Of a DNA stretch of 64,000 bases, positions 10,538 to 19,354 are shown piece by piece (positions within the stretch are counted from its first letter, which is position 1; each line of letters opens with the position of its first letter). The notes below the pieces were generated by a model that worked only from the letters and a program-made list of their open reading frames with translations, ran no database searches and was not told where the DNA came from. The position numbers and the translations under genes are program-made. The DNA comes from Photobacterium galatheae (lineage in GTDB: Bacteria; Pseudomonadota; Gammaproteobacteria; Enterobacterales; Vibrionaceae): contig NZ_JMIB01000017.1 of NCBI RefSeq assembly GCF_000695255.1, forward strand, positions 1 to 64,000, read 5' to 3'.

Positions 10538-10897
10538 GTGAAGAGAATTACCGTTTTACTTTTGGCCAGTTTATGTGCCTGGCAAGCAGCAGCCGATCAG
10601 CAATTAGATTACGTTCATGCAGTGTCAACACCCGGTGAAGGGCGGTTGGTCACGATTGATGACTATTGGTTGCTGGCATTGAGCCATACCTTTGAGATTC
10701 GATTGCCGGAACATGTGACTCAGGGGCAGAAACTGGAAATACAGATTAAAGCAGATAATGTCTGGCAGTCGGAGCAGTTCACGGTGAATGCAATCAGCAT
10801 TTATCAGGATTTATGCCGGCTCCATCGACAGCATCCCAGTCAGGATGGCCGCTTTCCTTCGGATGCGATTTATGTCCAACCTTGCACCAGTGAATAG
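10538..10897 (+). CDS. Small secreted protein of unknown function
   Basis: I do not recognise this 119-residue protein. The N-terminus KRITVLLLASLCAWQAAADQ is a clear Sec signal peptide with likely cleavage after Ala-Ala-Ala near residue 19. The mature part of about 100 residues is probably periplasmic, beta-rich by appearance, with two cysteines (in DLCRLH and near the end in QPCTSE) that could form a disulfide. Start is GTG with a GGGGG run 5 bases upstream. It lies 74 bp after nlpI on the same strand and ends at a strong terminator, so it could be co-transcribed with nlpI. No function is claimed. Confidence 0.75.
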   Translation: MKRITVLLLASLCAWQAAADQQLDYVHAVSTPGEGRLVTIDDYWLLALSHTFEIRLPEHVTQGQKLEIQIKADNVWQSEQFTVNAISIYQDLCRLHRQHPSQDGRFPSDAIYVQPCTSE

Positions 10898-10925
10898 TCT
10901 CCAGTGAATCATTTCGACGAATCAT

Positions 10926-10960
10926 AAAAATGCCCCGGCCAGTTGTCGGGGCATTTTTTT
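10926..10960. terminator. Bidirectional Rho-independent terminator
   Basis: TGCCCCG (10931-10937) pairs with CGGGGCA (10947-10953), flanked by five A and seven T. It serves the small secreted protein gene on + and the converging permease gene on -. Confidence 0.93.
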
Positions 10961-10996
10961 GTCTGAATCACCTTATGTCTGGTGAGGTGGGCGATA

Positions 10997-12352
10997 TCAG
11001 ACCAAGCCGGTACTGAGGTGGACCACGATGACAGTGAATGCTGACAGAAGTGGAATCGCCATCGTGACAACCGCGATATCACCATAACTTTGTCGGTGTG
11101 ACAGGCGGCAAACCGCCAGGAGTGTAATGACAGCACCACAATGCGGTAATGTATCCAGACCACCCGCAGCTAACAGCACCACACGGTGCAGCACTTCAGG
11201 GTGAATGCCGGTATTGAGGAAATCATTCCCCAGCATCGCCAGCACCATACCGGTTCCGCCAGAAGACGAACCAATAATACCGGCCAGACTGGTGGAAGTG
11301 ATCGCAACCTTAAACAGATCGGGAATCTCAATCGCAGCAATGCCGGCCTTAATCGCGATGAAGGCTGTTAAAGCTGTGATCACGGCACCGTAACCCACTT
11401 CAGATGCTGTATTGAAGATAGGCAGTAGTGAGCCGACGGAACCATCAAAGATGTGCTTATTCGCTTCAAACAGATAGCGACGGTATGCAACCAGCATGAA
11501 GACAATGGCAATGGCCAGCGCAATAATCACCGACCAGGTTCCGTTGACTCGGGTATCCAGTGCTTCATATTCTGCAATGACTGTCGGCGATTTGAAGTAA
11601 ATGTTTGTGAGCACAAAGTTGATCGCAAACACCAGTAAAATCGGGATCAGTGCCATCAGGAAGCTGGGTGTTGGCGCATTGTCCTGCGCATCTTTCCCAT
11701 TATCTTCATGTTCGCCATAACCCTCTCCGGCATTCATGGCTTTCTGGGCTCGGTATTTAATCCAGAAAATCCCCAGGACCAGCATCATGGTACCCGCCAG
11801 TAATCCGAGTAACGGCGCTGCGTAGATCGTTGTACCAAAAGGAATGGTCGGCATGGTATTGAGGTACTGAGGCGATCCCGGTAATGCCGTCATTGTAAAG
11901 GTAAAGGCACCTAAGGTAATGGCGGCAGGCAGCAGACGTTTGGGGATTCCGGCTGCCCGGAAGGTCGCAGCACCAATCGGATACATGGCAAACACCACGA
12001 CAAAAAGTGAAACACCGCCATAGGTCAGTAGCGCAGTTGCAAGAACGACCGATAGAATCGCGTGCTTTGTGCCCAGATACTGAATGATAGAACGCGATAA
12101 GGTACGTGCTGCCCCCGATGCGCCCATCAGTTTACCGAAGATGGCACCAGCGATGAAGATTGGGAAGTAGAGTTTGATGTAGTTTGCCGCAGCGGGCATG
12201 AACACGTTCGATAAAGCGTACAAGAAGGGGAAGTCACTGGTCAGCAGCGCGGCTGCCATCGCCAGAACCGGGGCGAGTACCAGGACAGAGACACCTCGAT
12301 AGGCAAAATACATCAGCCCTACCAGGGTGAGTAAAATCACGGCAACATCCAT
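10997..12352 (-). CDS. GntP-family permease (gluconate/hydroxy-acid type)
   Basis: A 451-residue inner-membrane transporter with about 12-14 hydrophobic segments. Typical family features are PILVFAINF-like loops, ITSTSLAGIIGSSSGG, DTLPHCGAVITLLAVCRLSH near the C-terminus, and GAFTFTMTALPGSPQYLNTM in the middle. GntP members import gluconate, fructuronate or, in some branches, 3-hydroxybutyrate. Start chosen at 12352 (MDVAVILLTLVGLMY) because GGAGAG precedes it; the frame opens 20 codons earlier without a ribosome binding site. It diverges from a CoA-transferase gene across 313 bp. I infer that the two act on one short-chain hydroxy- or keto-acid, but the substrate cannot be read from sequence. 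Confidence 0.88.
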   Translation of the reverse strand: MDVAVILLTLVGLMYFAYRGVSVLVLAPVLAMAAALLTSDFPFLYALSNVFMPAAANYIKLYFPIFIAGAIFGKLMGASGAARTLSRSIIQYLGTKHAILSVVLATALLTYGGVSLFVVVFAMYPIGAATFRAAGIPKRLLPAAITLGAFTFTMTALPGSPQYLNTMPTIPFGTTIYAAPLLGLLAGTMMLVLGIFWIKYRAQKAMNAGEGYGEHEDNGKDAQDNAPTPSFLMALIPILLVFAINFVLTNIYFKSPTVIAEYEALDTRVNGTWSVIIALAIAIVFMLVAYRRYLFEANKHIFDGSVGSLLPIFNTASEVGYGAVITALTAFIAIKAGIAAIEIPDLFKVAITSTSLAGIIGSSSGGTGMVLAMLGNDFLNTGIHPEVLHRVVLLAAGGLDTLPHCGAVITLLAVCRLSHRQSYGDIAVVTMAIPLLSAFTVIVVHLSTGLV

Positions 12353-12665
12353 ATTTTCTCTCCGTATTATTGATTTGTAACAGCTCGTTAACATCCTAGA
12401 TGGCCCGGTCACGAAATGAAATACCGTGTTCAGGGCTGCTTGTCCGACTGCGATGAAAGTGAGAGCGCTATCATGCTATTCGGTGTAAGAATAGCGCCAA
12501 CTGTCATAATTGATAAAACTAATTTTTAATAATATCAATATGTTAGCATGCTATTATTACATGTGGAGAGCAGTTTTGAAAAACACAATTTCATCTCTGG
12601 CTATTCAAGCTTCGAGGTGGGATTCATACACTTTTTAATACTTGCATGTAGAAAGGAAGTTGCAG
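12353..12665. promoter_or_regulatory. Divergent control region, permease / CoA-transferase
   Basis: This 313-bp AT-rich region separates the two divergent genes. It contains a GCGCTAT/ATAGCGC inverted repeat (12465-12497) and a perfect 10-bp palindrome TAGCATGCTA (12544-12553). These are candidate operators, possibly for the LysR protein encoded at 14414. No convincing -35/-10 pair was picked. Confidence 0.45.
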
Positions 12666-14273
12666 ATGGCAGTCACCCAACTTACAGCGGTACAGGCAGC
12701 AGCCTGGATCAAGGACGGGCAGTCAGTAATGCTGGGCGGGTTCATCGGCTCTGTCGTGCCGGAATCCATCATGAAAGCATTAGGTCAGCGTTTTGAACAC
12801 GAAAAATCACCCAGTGACCTGACGCTGATCTTTGCCGCAGGGCAGGGCGATGGACAGGGGCGGGCCGCAGATCACCTGGCGATTCCCGGGATGGTGAAGC
12901 GAGTGATTGGCGGGCATTGGGGGTTAGTCCCGGGGTTACAAAAGCTGGCCCTGCAAAATGAAATTGAAGCTTACAACTTACCTCAGGGGGTCATTTCTCA
13001 CCTGTTGCGGGATACTGCTGCTGGTAAGCCCGGAACGCTGACGACGACCGGATTGGGAACTTACATCGATCCGCGTTTAGAAGGCGGAAAAATCAATGCG
13101 ATCACTCATGAGGATCTGGTGTCTGTCGTCGCGCTGGAGGGAGAAGAATACCTGCTCTATAAGCGTTTACCGGTTGATGTTGCGATTTTGCGTGGAACGA
13201 CAGCAGATACCCACGGCAACATCACTATGGAAGACGAATGCCTGATTGCAGAGAATCTGGCGACCGCTCAGGCAGCTAAAAATCAGGGCGGACAGGTGAT
13301 TGTTCAGGTCAAACGCATCGTACCGGCCGGGACGTTAGATCCGCACGCGATCAAAATTCCGGGTATTTTTGTGGATGCGGTTGTGCTGTGCGAAGACGAA
13401 TCAGAGCATATGCAGACATTTGCGACCCAGTTTGATCCCGCTTTTGTGGGGCGGGCAACCGCGCGCGAACAACAGGAAACAGTATCTTACCCCGCTCAAT
13501 CCGAACCGGACGCTAAGACTTTGATTGCCCGCCGGGCAGCCATGGTACTCGCGCCGGGCTCCGTACTGAATCTGGGGATTGGCGTGCCGGAGTATATCGC
13601 GGTTGTCGCCGGGGAGCAGGGAATGCTGGATCGCCTGACCCTGACGGTTGAACCGGGTGCGATAGGGGGTCTGCCAGCCAGTGGACTGGACTTTGGGGCT
13701 TGCCGAAATCCACAGGCGATCATTACGCAGGATCAGATGTTTGATTTTTATGATGGTGGCGGTATCGATCAGGCGTTTCTGGGGCTGGCGCAATGCTCTG
13801 CGATGGGCGACATCAATGTCTCTCGCTTTGGCGACCGGCTTCCGGGTTGCGGCGGGTTTGTGAATATCAGTCAGCATGCGAAGTCTGTTTATTTCTGCGG
13901 AACATTTACGGCGGATGGGCTGGCGGTTGAAGTTCATGACGGGCAGCTTCACATTAAACAGGAAGGTCGTCAGATCAAATTTGTTGAGCAAGTTGAGCAG
14001 ATCACTTTCTCTGCGCGCAGGGCAATACAAATGCGACAACCGGTTCGTTACATGACGGAGCGTGCTGTTTTCCGGCTTGAGCCCGAGGGACTGGTACTGG
14101 AGGAAATTGCTCCCGGGATCGACCTTGAGCGGGATATCCTGGCGAAGATGGCGTTTATGCCGATCATTGATCCCAATTTGAGTCTGATGCCAGCGGATAT
14201 TTTTTCATCAGCATTCAGTCTGCCTATATTGCAGAATCGTCGTCTCGTGAATGAAGACTGTGAAGCAAGCTGA
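12666..14273 (+). CDS. Acyl-CoA:acetate/3-ketoacid CoA-transferase (YdiF type)
   Basis: A fused alpha-beta family I CoA-transferase of 535 residues, collinear with E. coli YdiF (531). It moves CoA between carboxylic acids through a glutamyl-CoA intermediate. The catalytic glutamate is Glu329 in LTVEPGAIGG. Other family blocks are KRVIGGHWG, NLPQGVISHLLRDTAAGKPG, DFYDGGGIDQAFLG, GCGGFVNISQ and RYMTERAVFRLEPEGLVLEEIAPGIDL. The start at 12666 has AGGAAG 6 bases upstream; an ATG at 12642 in the same frame is less well placed. With the divergent GntP permease and downstream LysR gene it likely forms a small uptake-and-activation cluster for a short-chain acid. Confidence 0.93.
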   Translation: MAVTQLTAVQAAAWIKDGQSVMLGGFIGSVVPESIMKALGQRFEHEKSPSDLTLIFAAGQGDGQGRAADHLAIPGMVKRVIGGHWGLVPGLQKLALQNEIEAYNLPQGVISHLLRDTAAGKPGTLTTTGLGTYIDPRLEGGKINAITHEDLVSVVALEGEEYLLYKRLPVDVAILRGTTADTHGNITMEDECLIAENLATAQAAKNQGGQVIVQVKRIVPAGTLDPHAIKIPGIFVDAVVLCEDESEHMQTFATQFDPAFVGRATAREQQETVSYPAQSEPDAKTLIARRAAMVLAPGSVLNLGIGVPEYIAVVAGEQGMLDRLTLTVEPGAIGGLPASGLDFGACRNPQAIITQDQMFDFYDGGGIDQAFLGLAQCSAMGDINVSRFGDRLPGCGGFVNISQHAKSVYFCGTFTADGLAVEVHDGQLHIKQEGRQIKFVEQVEQITFSARRAIQMRQPVRYMTERAVFRLEPEGLVLEEIAPGIDLERDILAKMAFMPIIDPNLSLMPADIFSSAFSLPILQNRRLVNEDCEAS

Positions 14274-14413
14274 AAGTTAAAATAATCGGGTTGATGCATA
14301 GAGAAGACAGAGGGCATGATTGACAGCCATCTTTAGAGTTCACAGACTCAAGGCTGTGCTGAATGTCTGGGTTGGATATCCAGACAAATCTATCAACCCA
14401 AAAGGAATGTGCT

Positions 14414-15376
14414 ATGACTCAGCAACTGGTCGGGATCAATCCTCGCCAGCAACAGTTAGATAAAATCGTGTTTTTCTGCTCGGTGATCCAGCATGGCTCG
14501 TTTCGGGAGGCCGCTGAAGCCTGGGGGATCTCGGCTGCCGCTGCGAGTCGGTGGATCAAAGAGTTGGAAGGGCTGATGGCTGTGGAATTGATCAAACGGA
14601 GTACACGGCAACTGGTTCCGACGGATGCTGGGGAAATGTTGTACCGCCGCTTTTCTTCGCTTTTACCTGAAATCGATACGATTTGTTCTGAAGTGGGCAG
14701 CATGGCGGACGAGCAGCGGGGCGTGATTAGTATTTCGTCAACGCCGCTGTACGCAGCTTACTATCTGCGGGAAATCATTGCTGAGTATATGGAAATGCAT
14801 CCGCAAGTGAATTTCCGGTTATTTATTGAAGCCGGTGAGACCGATCCGCTTCACGTTGATTTTATTATTCGGGCAAAAGCAACGAACCGGGAAACCGAAG
14901 AAAAAGATTCTTTGCTGATTCGCCGGTTATTACTGAGTGAGCCATTGTATGCCTGTGCTTCCCCCCAATACCTGGCTCGTTGCGGTGTGCCAGAGGAGCC
15001 AGAAGCTTTGCGTGAGCACCGCTGCCTGTACGCCAGCTCACTGGTTGGAGGGAACCGCTGGTACTTCCGTTTGAATGGGATCAATCGGGCGGTGACGATT
15101 AGTGATGCGCTGGAGTGCGATAACAGTGAAATATTGCGTGATATGGCCATACGTGGCGCTGGGATTGCCTATCTGCCCCATTCAGTGATTAAAGCAGGGT
15201 TGGATTCGGGTGAACTTCAGGTGTTGCTGACCGACTTTGTCGCCAGTCAGTTTGATATCAATCTTTACTTTCGTCCCCGGCACCCGATGCCTGCTCGTTG
15301 CCAGGCATTCAAAGAATATATGCTGCGCCGGACAGAAGAGATTATCTCACAGCAGGAAATCCACCATGGACGGTAG
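14414..15376 (+). CDS. LysR-family transcriptional regulator
   Basis: A 320-residue LysR regulator. The N-terminal winged helix-turn-helix (about residues 17-75) includes GSFREAAEAWGISAAAASRW and the usual following block RSTRQLVPTDAGE. The C-terminal two-lobe ligand domain follows (about 95-300). The start at 14414 has AAAGGA 8 bases upstream; an upstream in-frame ATG at 14363 lacks one. It is 140 bp after the CoA-transferase gene on the same strand, and by context probably regulates the permease/CoA-transferase pair, with the carried acid or its CoA product as co-inducer. That is inference. Confidence 0.9.
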   Translation: MTQQLVGINPRQQQLDKIVFFCSVIQHGSFREAAEAWGISAAAASRWIKELEGLMAVELIKRSTRQLVPTDAGEMLYRRFSSLLPEIDTICSEVGSMADEQRGVISISSTPLYAAYYLREIIAEYMEMHPQVNFRLFIEAGETDPLHVDFIIRAKATNRETEEKDSLLIRRLLLSEPLYACASPQYLARCGVPEEPEALREHRCLYASSLVGGNRWYFRLNGINRAVTISDALECDNSEILRDMAIRGAGIAYLPHSVIKAGLDSGELQVLLTDFVASQFDINLYFRPRHPMPARCQAFKEYMLRRTEEIISQQEIHHGR

Positions 15377-15413
15377 GTAAAGAGAGGCTGTCGGTGAAGT
15401 ACCTGAGTGATTG

Positions 15414-17480
15414 TTAATACCGGGTTCGAAAGTTTTTGAGCAAAATGGTTTCCAAGTCATTTTTCGGCAATGGGCGGAAAAAATGGAAGCCCTGAATGTA
15501 ATCGCAGTTGAGATTCGACAGCAGCGCAGCCTGCTGGCGGGTTTCGACGCCTTCTGCGACGACGCACATATTGAGCGATTTCCCCAGATTAATGATGTTT
15601 TCGATCAGGGTTAGCTGTTTCGGGATGGTTTCCAGATCCTTGATAAAAGCCCGGTCAATTTTCAGTTCATCCAATGGAAAACGGGCCAGGTAAGACAGGG
15701 ATGAATAGCCGGTGCCGAAATCATCGATCGACAACGCAAACCCAAGTTTCTTGATGGCGTTCAGCATCTGAATTGTGTGTTCGTTTTCTCCCATCATGGC
15801 GCTTTCAGTCAGCTCGAAGGTGATATCGTCCGGGTTCACCTCAGTGGTGCGTTGTAAATCAGACACATATTGGATCAGGTTTGGATTGCCAAACTGCTGT
15901 GGGGACAGGTTGATCGCCACCCGGCCTGGCAGTAGTCCTTGTTTTTTCCATCGCTTGACCGTTGTAAACACTTCCCGCATTACAACTTTACCCAACTGCT
16001 CGATCAGCCCGGAGCGTTCTGCAACAGGAATAAACTGAGCCGGACTGATATAGCCTTCAATCGGATGCTTCCAGCGAACCAGTGCTTCCGCACCATGAAT
16101 GGAGAAATCGCGCGCACTGACTTTCGGTTGATACCAAACTTCCAGCCCTTTATTCTGCAGCGCTTTCTGTAGTTCGATTTCAAGCCATAAACGCATTCTG
16201 GCTTCTTTATTCATCGTTTCATCAAAGGTAACCAGACGGTTCCGGCCCCGGTTTTTGGCTTCATACATAGCTGTATCTGCATGCTGAAGCAGCAACCGGG
16301 CATCACTGCCATTGCCCGGATAATTCACCATCCCAATGGAGCAGGCGAGATGCTTGCTGAAATGCATCAAGTCAAAGGGCTGGTTGACCAGCGCAATAAT
16401 TTTCTTTGAAACTTGCTCTCCCATATCCGTCTGAACAGGCTCTGGCAGCAGAATGCCGAACTCATCTCCCCCAAGGTGGCCAATCACAGCATTCTCTGGC
16501 AGTAATTGGCGGAGGCGGTGAGAGATCTCCTGAAGGACGCGATCGCCGATGTGGTGGCCCAGTGAATCATTAATGTTCTTAAAGTTATCAATATCCAGAT
16601 ACAGCATCACCAGCGGGATCTGGCGGCTGATCATTTGTTCCAGACGTCGGCTGAAACCATGGCGGTTATAGAGTCCGGTCAGTGGATCGGTATGAATCAG
16701 CTGTTCGACCTGATCGGGATGTACCTGCTGTTTCTGCGGTTGTTTCAGGACCACAAGACTGGCAGGGGAGCCGACGAGCTGAATGTCGCCCTGTGTCAGG
16801 GTTAAGGCATGTTCCGTCTGGCATTGTGGGCTGGTCAGGCAGTGGTAGGTTTTGCCACGACTCAATTCTGCCAACTGCTCACCAAAAGGACGGTTATTCC
16901 GGCTGTCGATCAGCAGTTGCCCGAGATCTTCACCAATGATGGCCTCTGTGGACGAAAACCCCAGAAGTTGTGCTGCGACAGCATTTGCTGACAGGATCTG
17001 ATTTTTCTCAATGAGCAGGCAGCCGTCGGCCATGAGCTGACAAAGCTGGTTGAATTGATCTTCCCGCTCAGCAACGGCATTGGCTAACTGAAGGCGCTCT
17101 GAAGTGTCAATGGCATGTAATACGACATGGGTGATCTCTGCGGTTTCATTTCTCAGCGGTGACAGGCTGAAATGCAGACTGGTGTGATGGCGGTGCTCGT
17201 CCAGAATAATATCGCCTTCAACACACTCGCCTTTAAAAGCACGTTCGTAATAAGGCTTCAGTGATTCATAAAAACCCTGACCCAGAATGTCAGCGTCGGT
17301 GCAGCCCACTAATTCTTCACAGTTGAGGCCGCTCAGTTGGCTATAGTGCTGGTTCACAGCGGTGTAGCAATGATGCTTATCCAGAATAGCGAACAGGAAT
17401 GGGCTGTTGCCTGTCAGTTGAAAAAACCAATTGTTGATGAATTCAGTCGGCATGGCGATATGATCTGTTTCAGTTGACAC
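15414..17480 (-). CDS. PAS-GGDEF-EAL cyclic-di-GMP protein
   Basis: A 688-residue, apparently cytosolic protein with no clear membrane segment. In order: two PAS-like sensory domains (about 15-130 and 145-240), a diguanylate cyclase domain with intact GGDEF (337-341), and a phosphodiesterase domain with intact EAL (465-467), DDFGTGYSSLSYL, KIDRAFIKDL, EGVET and a terminal QGFHFFRPLP block. Both catalytic signatures are present. The inhibitory RxxD site expected just before GGDEF is absent (LPEN there), and His replaces the usual Arg before GGDEF, so product feedback of the cyclase is unlikely. Net activity cannot be told from sequence. Its closest neighbours are the LysR gene and yhbS. Confidence 0.93.
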   Translation of the reverse strand: MSTETDHIAMPTEFINNWFFQLTGNSPFLFAILDKHHCYTAVNQHYSQLSGLNCEELVGCTDADILGQGFYESLKPYYERAFKGECVEGDIILDEHRHHTSLHFSLSPLRNETAEITHVVLHAIDTSERLQLANAVAEREDQFNQLCQLMADGCLLIEKNQILSANAVAAQLLGFSSTEAIIGEDLGQLLIDSRNNRPFGEQLAELSRGKTYHCLTSPQCQTEHALTLTQGDIQLVGSPASLVVLKQPQKQQVHPDQVEQLIHTDPLTGLYNRHGFSRRLEQMISRQIPLVMLYLDIDNFKNINDSLGHHIGDRVLQEISHRLRQLLPENAVIGHLGGDEFGILLPEPVQTDMGEQVSKKIIALVNQPFDLMHFSKHLACSIGMVNYPGNGSDARLLLQHADTAMYEAKNRGRNRLVTFDETMNKEARMRLWLEIELQKALQNKGLEVWYQPKVSARDFSIHGAEALVRWKHPIEGYISPAQFIPVAERSGLIEQLGKVVMREVFTTVKRWKKQGLLPGRVAINLSPQQFGNPNLIQYVSDLQRTTEVNPDDITFELTESAMMGENEHTIQMLNAIKKLGFALSIDDFGTGYSSLSYLARFPLDELKIDRAFIKDLETIPKQLTLIENIINLGKSLNMCVVAEGVETRQQAALLSNLNCDYIQGFHFFRPLPKNDLETILLKNFRTRY

Positions 17481-17974
17481 CCTTTGGATGCCCTTGTCTG
17501 GCTAAGTCGTACCCGTAATATAACGTCAGAAAATAGCGAATTGTCAAAATTTCATGCATTCGTGAGAAAACTTTGAATTATGGGGCAAAAAATATGGATT
17601 TATTGACATTGGTTACAAAAATATGACAACGCTGTTTTCAGTATTCATCGCTAACACTGTGTTTTGAATAAGGAATGTGTTGGCCGATGATAGCGATACG
17701 CCTCAGGCATGAAACCTTCCAAGTCAACTTTTCCGGTCATTTTTACAAGAATTCTCCTGAATTTTGGTTTCAGAAACGGAAAAACAAAATTTTGCTTGTT
17801 CAAATATTGAGCGATCAGTCCTGCTGTTTCCAGGGGCGGGATGAAAGCCATTCATGACAGTGATGAACAGGACAGGGATACTGGCCCGCGTAAAGAAAGA
17901 GGTTGTTATCGTTCTGGCCAGCCCGCACAATATGGACTGTAAACAGTCTGGTGACTGTTTTTCTGAGGATGATT
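17481..17974 (+). other. Intergenic region upstream of yhbS
   Basis: A 494-bp stretch between the divergent PAS-GGDEF-EAL gene and yhbS. It has AT-rich sequence next to the GGDEF gene and a pair of alternative hairpins just before yhbS (17935-17960). A 66-codon minus-strand frame (17651-17851) has no ribosome binding site or family match. I see no other gene. Confidence 0.6.
17935..17962 (+). promoter_or_regulatory. Alternative hairpins before yhbS (attenuator-like)
   Basis: GACTG (17935-17939) can pair with CAGTC (17944-17948) around TAAA, or AAACAGTC (17941-17948) can pair with GACTGTTT (17953-17960) around TGGT. The two structures exclude each other. The second ends in a T run immediately before the yhbS Shine-Dalgarno GAGG. 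Confidence 0.5.
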
Positions 17975-18481
17975 ATGCTGATACGAACTGAAGTGCCATC
18001 GGACATTCTGTCCATTGATGCCTTACTGAAAGAGGTATTTGATACCCCGGCTGAAGCAGAGCTGGTGATGGCTTTGCGCGAACAAGGCCAGCGGACGTTG
18101 TCGCTGGTGGCCAGCTCGGATGAAGGTGACGTGATCGGGCATATTTTCTTCAGTCCGGTGACTGTAGATGGTCAGGACAATGGCTGGCAGGGTTTGGCGC
18201 CCTTGTGTGTGAAGCAAGACTATCGTGGTCAGGGGATTGGTCAGACCCTGATGCAGGAAGCGACAGAGATCCTGGCAGAGCTGGGTTATCCGGTGGTCGT
18301 CGTGCTGGGTGACAGTCAGTATTATCACAAGGCCGGATTTGTGACAGCGGCGGAACATGGGCTGCATTGCAGCTGGCCGGTGCCGGAAGAGTCCTTTATG
18401 GTGCAGGAGTTATTGCCTGACTCGCTGAACGGGCATCAGGGGCTGGTGGCGTATAGCGCACCATTTTCAGCGCTCTCATAA
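17975..18481 (+). CDS. yhbS: GNAT family N-acetyltransferase YhbS
   Basis: A 168-residue acetyltransferase collinear with E. coli YhbS. It starts MLIRTEVPSDILSIDALL and has the acetyl-CoA-binding loop VKQDYRGQGIGQTLM, then VVVVLGDSQYYHKAGF and a C-terminal block GLVAYSAPF. The substrate of YhbS is not firmly established, so none is assigned. The start at 17975 has GAGG 6 bases upstream; the frame remains open to 17903 but those residues are not family-like. It is followed 23 bp later by holD. In E. coli yhbS neighbours ubiT, so its link to holD is a rearranged context. Confidence 0.9.
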   Translation: MLIRTEVPSDILSIDALLKEVFDTPAEAELVMALREQGQRTLSLVASSDEGDVIGHIFFSPVTVDGQDNGWQGLAPLCVKQDYRGQGIGQTLMQEATEILAELGYPVVVVLGDSQYYHKAGFVTAAEHGLHCSWPVPEESFMVQELLPDSLNGHQGLVAYSAPFSALS

Positions 18482-18504
18482 TACGCTCTAAAAAGAAAAG
18501 AACG

Positions 18505-18906
18505 ATGCAACAAAGAGATATCCAGATTCTTCAGGAAATGGGGCTGACCAGCTGGCAGATTCGGAAACCGGATTGCTTTCCGGCGCTGTCTCAGCCTGTG
18601 ATTGATTTACCGGAAAGTTGCCAGTTGCTGTTTGTGACGACAGATATTCTGAATGAACATGATGCCTGGCTGTTTGGCAACATTCTGCGCAGTATGAAAC
18701 TGACCCCGGCACAGGCACTGACCTTGCCACCGCATGCGCTGGCTGATTTAGGTGAGCATCATCTGACCTGGTGCTGGTTTGCAGGTTGTGAGGGGGTTGC
18801 GCCGAGCGACTGTCATGTTTTGCATTCGGCGGCACTGAGTCAGATGCATCATCGCCCTGCAGATAAAAAAGCTCTGTGGCAACAGATCTGTGCATTCAAT
18901 GGTTGA
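18505..18906 (+). CDS. holD: DNA polymerase III psi subunit HolD
   Basis: HolD links the chi subunit and SSB to the clamp loader. The 133-residue protein has the family N-terminus MQQRDIQILQEMGLTSWQIR with the typical LGxxxWxxR/RxP pattern, LLFVTTDI, and the C-terminal signature ALWQQICAFN. The family is poorly conserved, but its position immediately before rimI with an 8-bp overlap is the same as in E. coli, which supports the call. Confidence 0.9.
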   Translation: MQQRDIQILQEMGLTSWQIRKPDCFPALSQPVIDLPESCQLLFVTTDILNEHDAWLFGNILRSMKLTPAQALTLPPHALADLGEHHLTWCWFAGCEGVAPSDCHVLHSAALSQMHHRPADKKALWQQICAFNG

Positions 18907-19354
18907 ATTCATTCCTATGTTACCGGCCCATCTGGATGATGTGTGGGCGATTGAGCAGCGCGCACATCCCTTCCCCTGGACGGAAAGTCAGATCCGGGAA
19001 ACGCCGGGCCGGTTTGCCCTGAATCTGACTCTGTTGATTGATGGCGAAGTGGCGGGCTATTGTTTCGGTCAATCGGTGGCCGGCGAGGCGAGTTTGCTCA
19101 ATATTGCGGTTGATCCGCAGCGACAGGGGCAGGGGCTGGGCCGTCAATTACTGGCGGCTTTTGTGGCTGCTGCACAAGCCGAACATGCGGAAGAGATCTG
19201 GCTGGAAGTTCGCGCCAGTAATGTCCGCGCCAGCCAGTTGTATTTGGCGAATGGTTTTACCCTGATCAGCCGCCGGGAAAATTACTACCGGGCCGATAGC
19301 ACCATCAGTGCGACCGGCCGCGAAGATGCGCTGATGATGAAGGCTGAACTCTGA
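18899..19354 (+). CDS. rimI: Ribosomal protein S18-alanine N-acetyltransferase RimI
   Basis: RimI acetylates the N-terminal alanine of ribosomal protein S18. The 151-residue GNAT protein has IEQRAHPFPWTESQI, the cofactor loop DPQRQGQGLGRQLL, WLEVRASNVRASQLYLANGF, RRENYYR and GREDALMM, all typical of RimI. ATG at 18899 overlaps the end of holD by 8 bp; a GTG three codons earlier (18890) is an alternative. The stop is directly adjacent to the converging metR stop. Confidence 0.96.
   Translation: MVEFIPMLPAHLDDVWAIEQRAHPFPWTESQIRETPGRFALNLTLLIDGEVAGYCFGQSVAGEASLLNIAVDPQRQGQGLGRQLLAAFVAAAQAEHAEEIWLEVRASNVRASQLYLANGFTLISRRENYYRADSTISATGREDALMMKAEL

Noticed and set aside
17651..17851. 66-codon minus-strand frame before yhbS
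   Set aside because: No ribosome binding site and no recognisable motif; intergenic.
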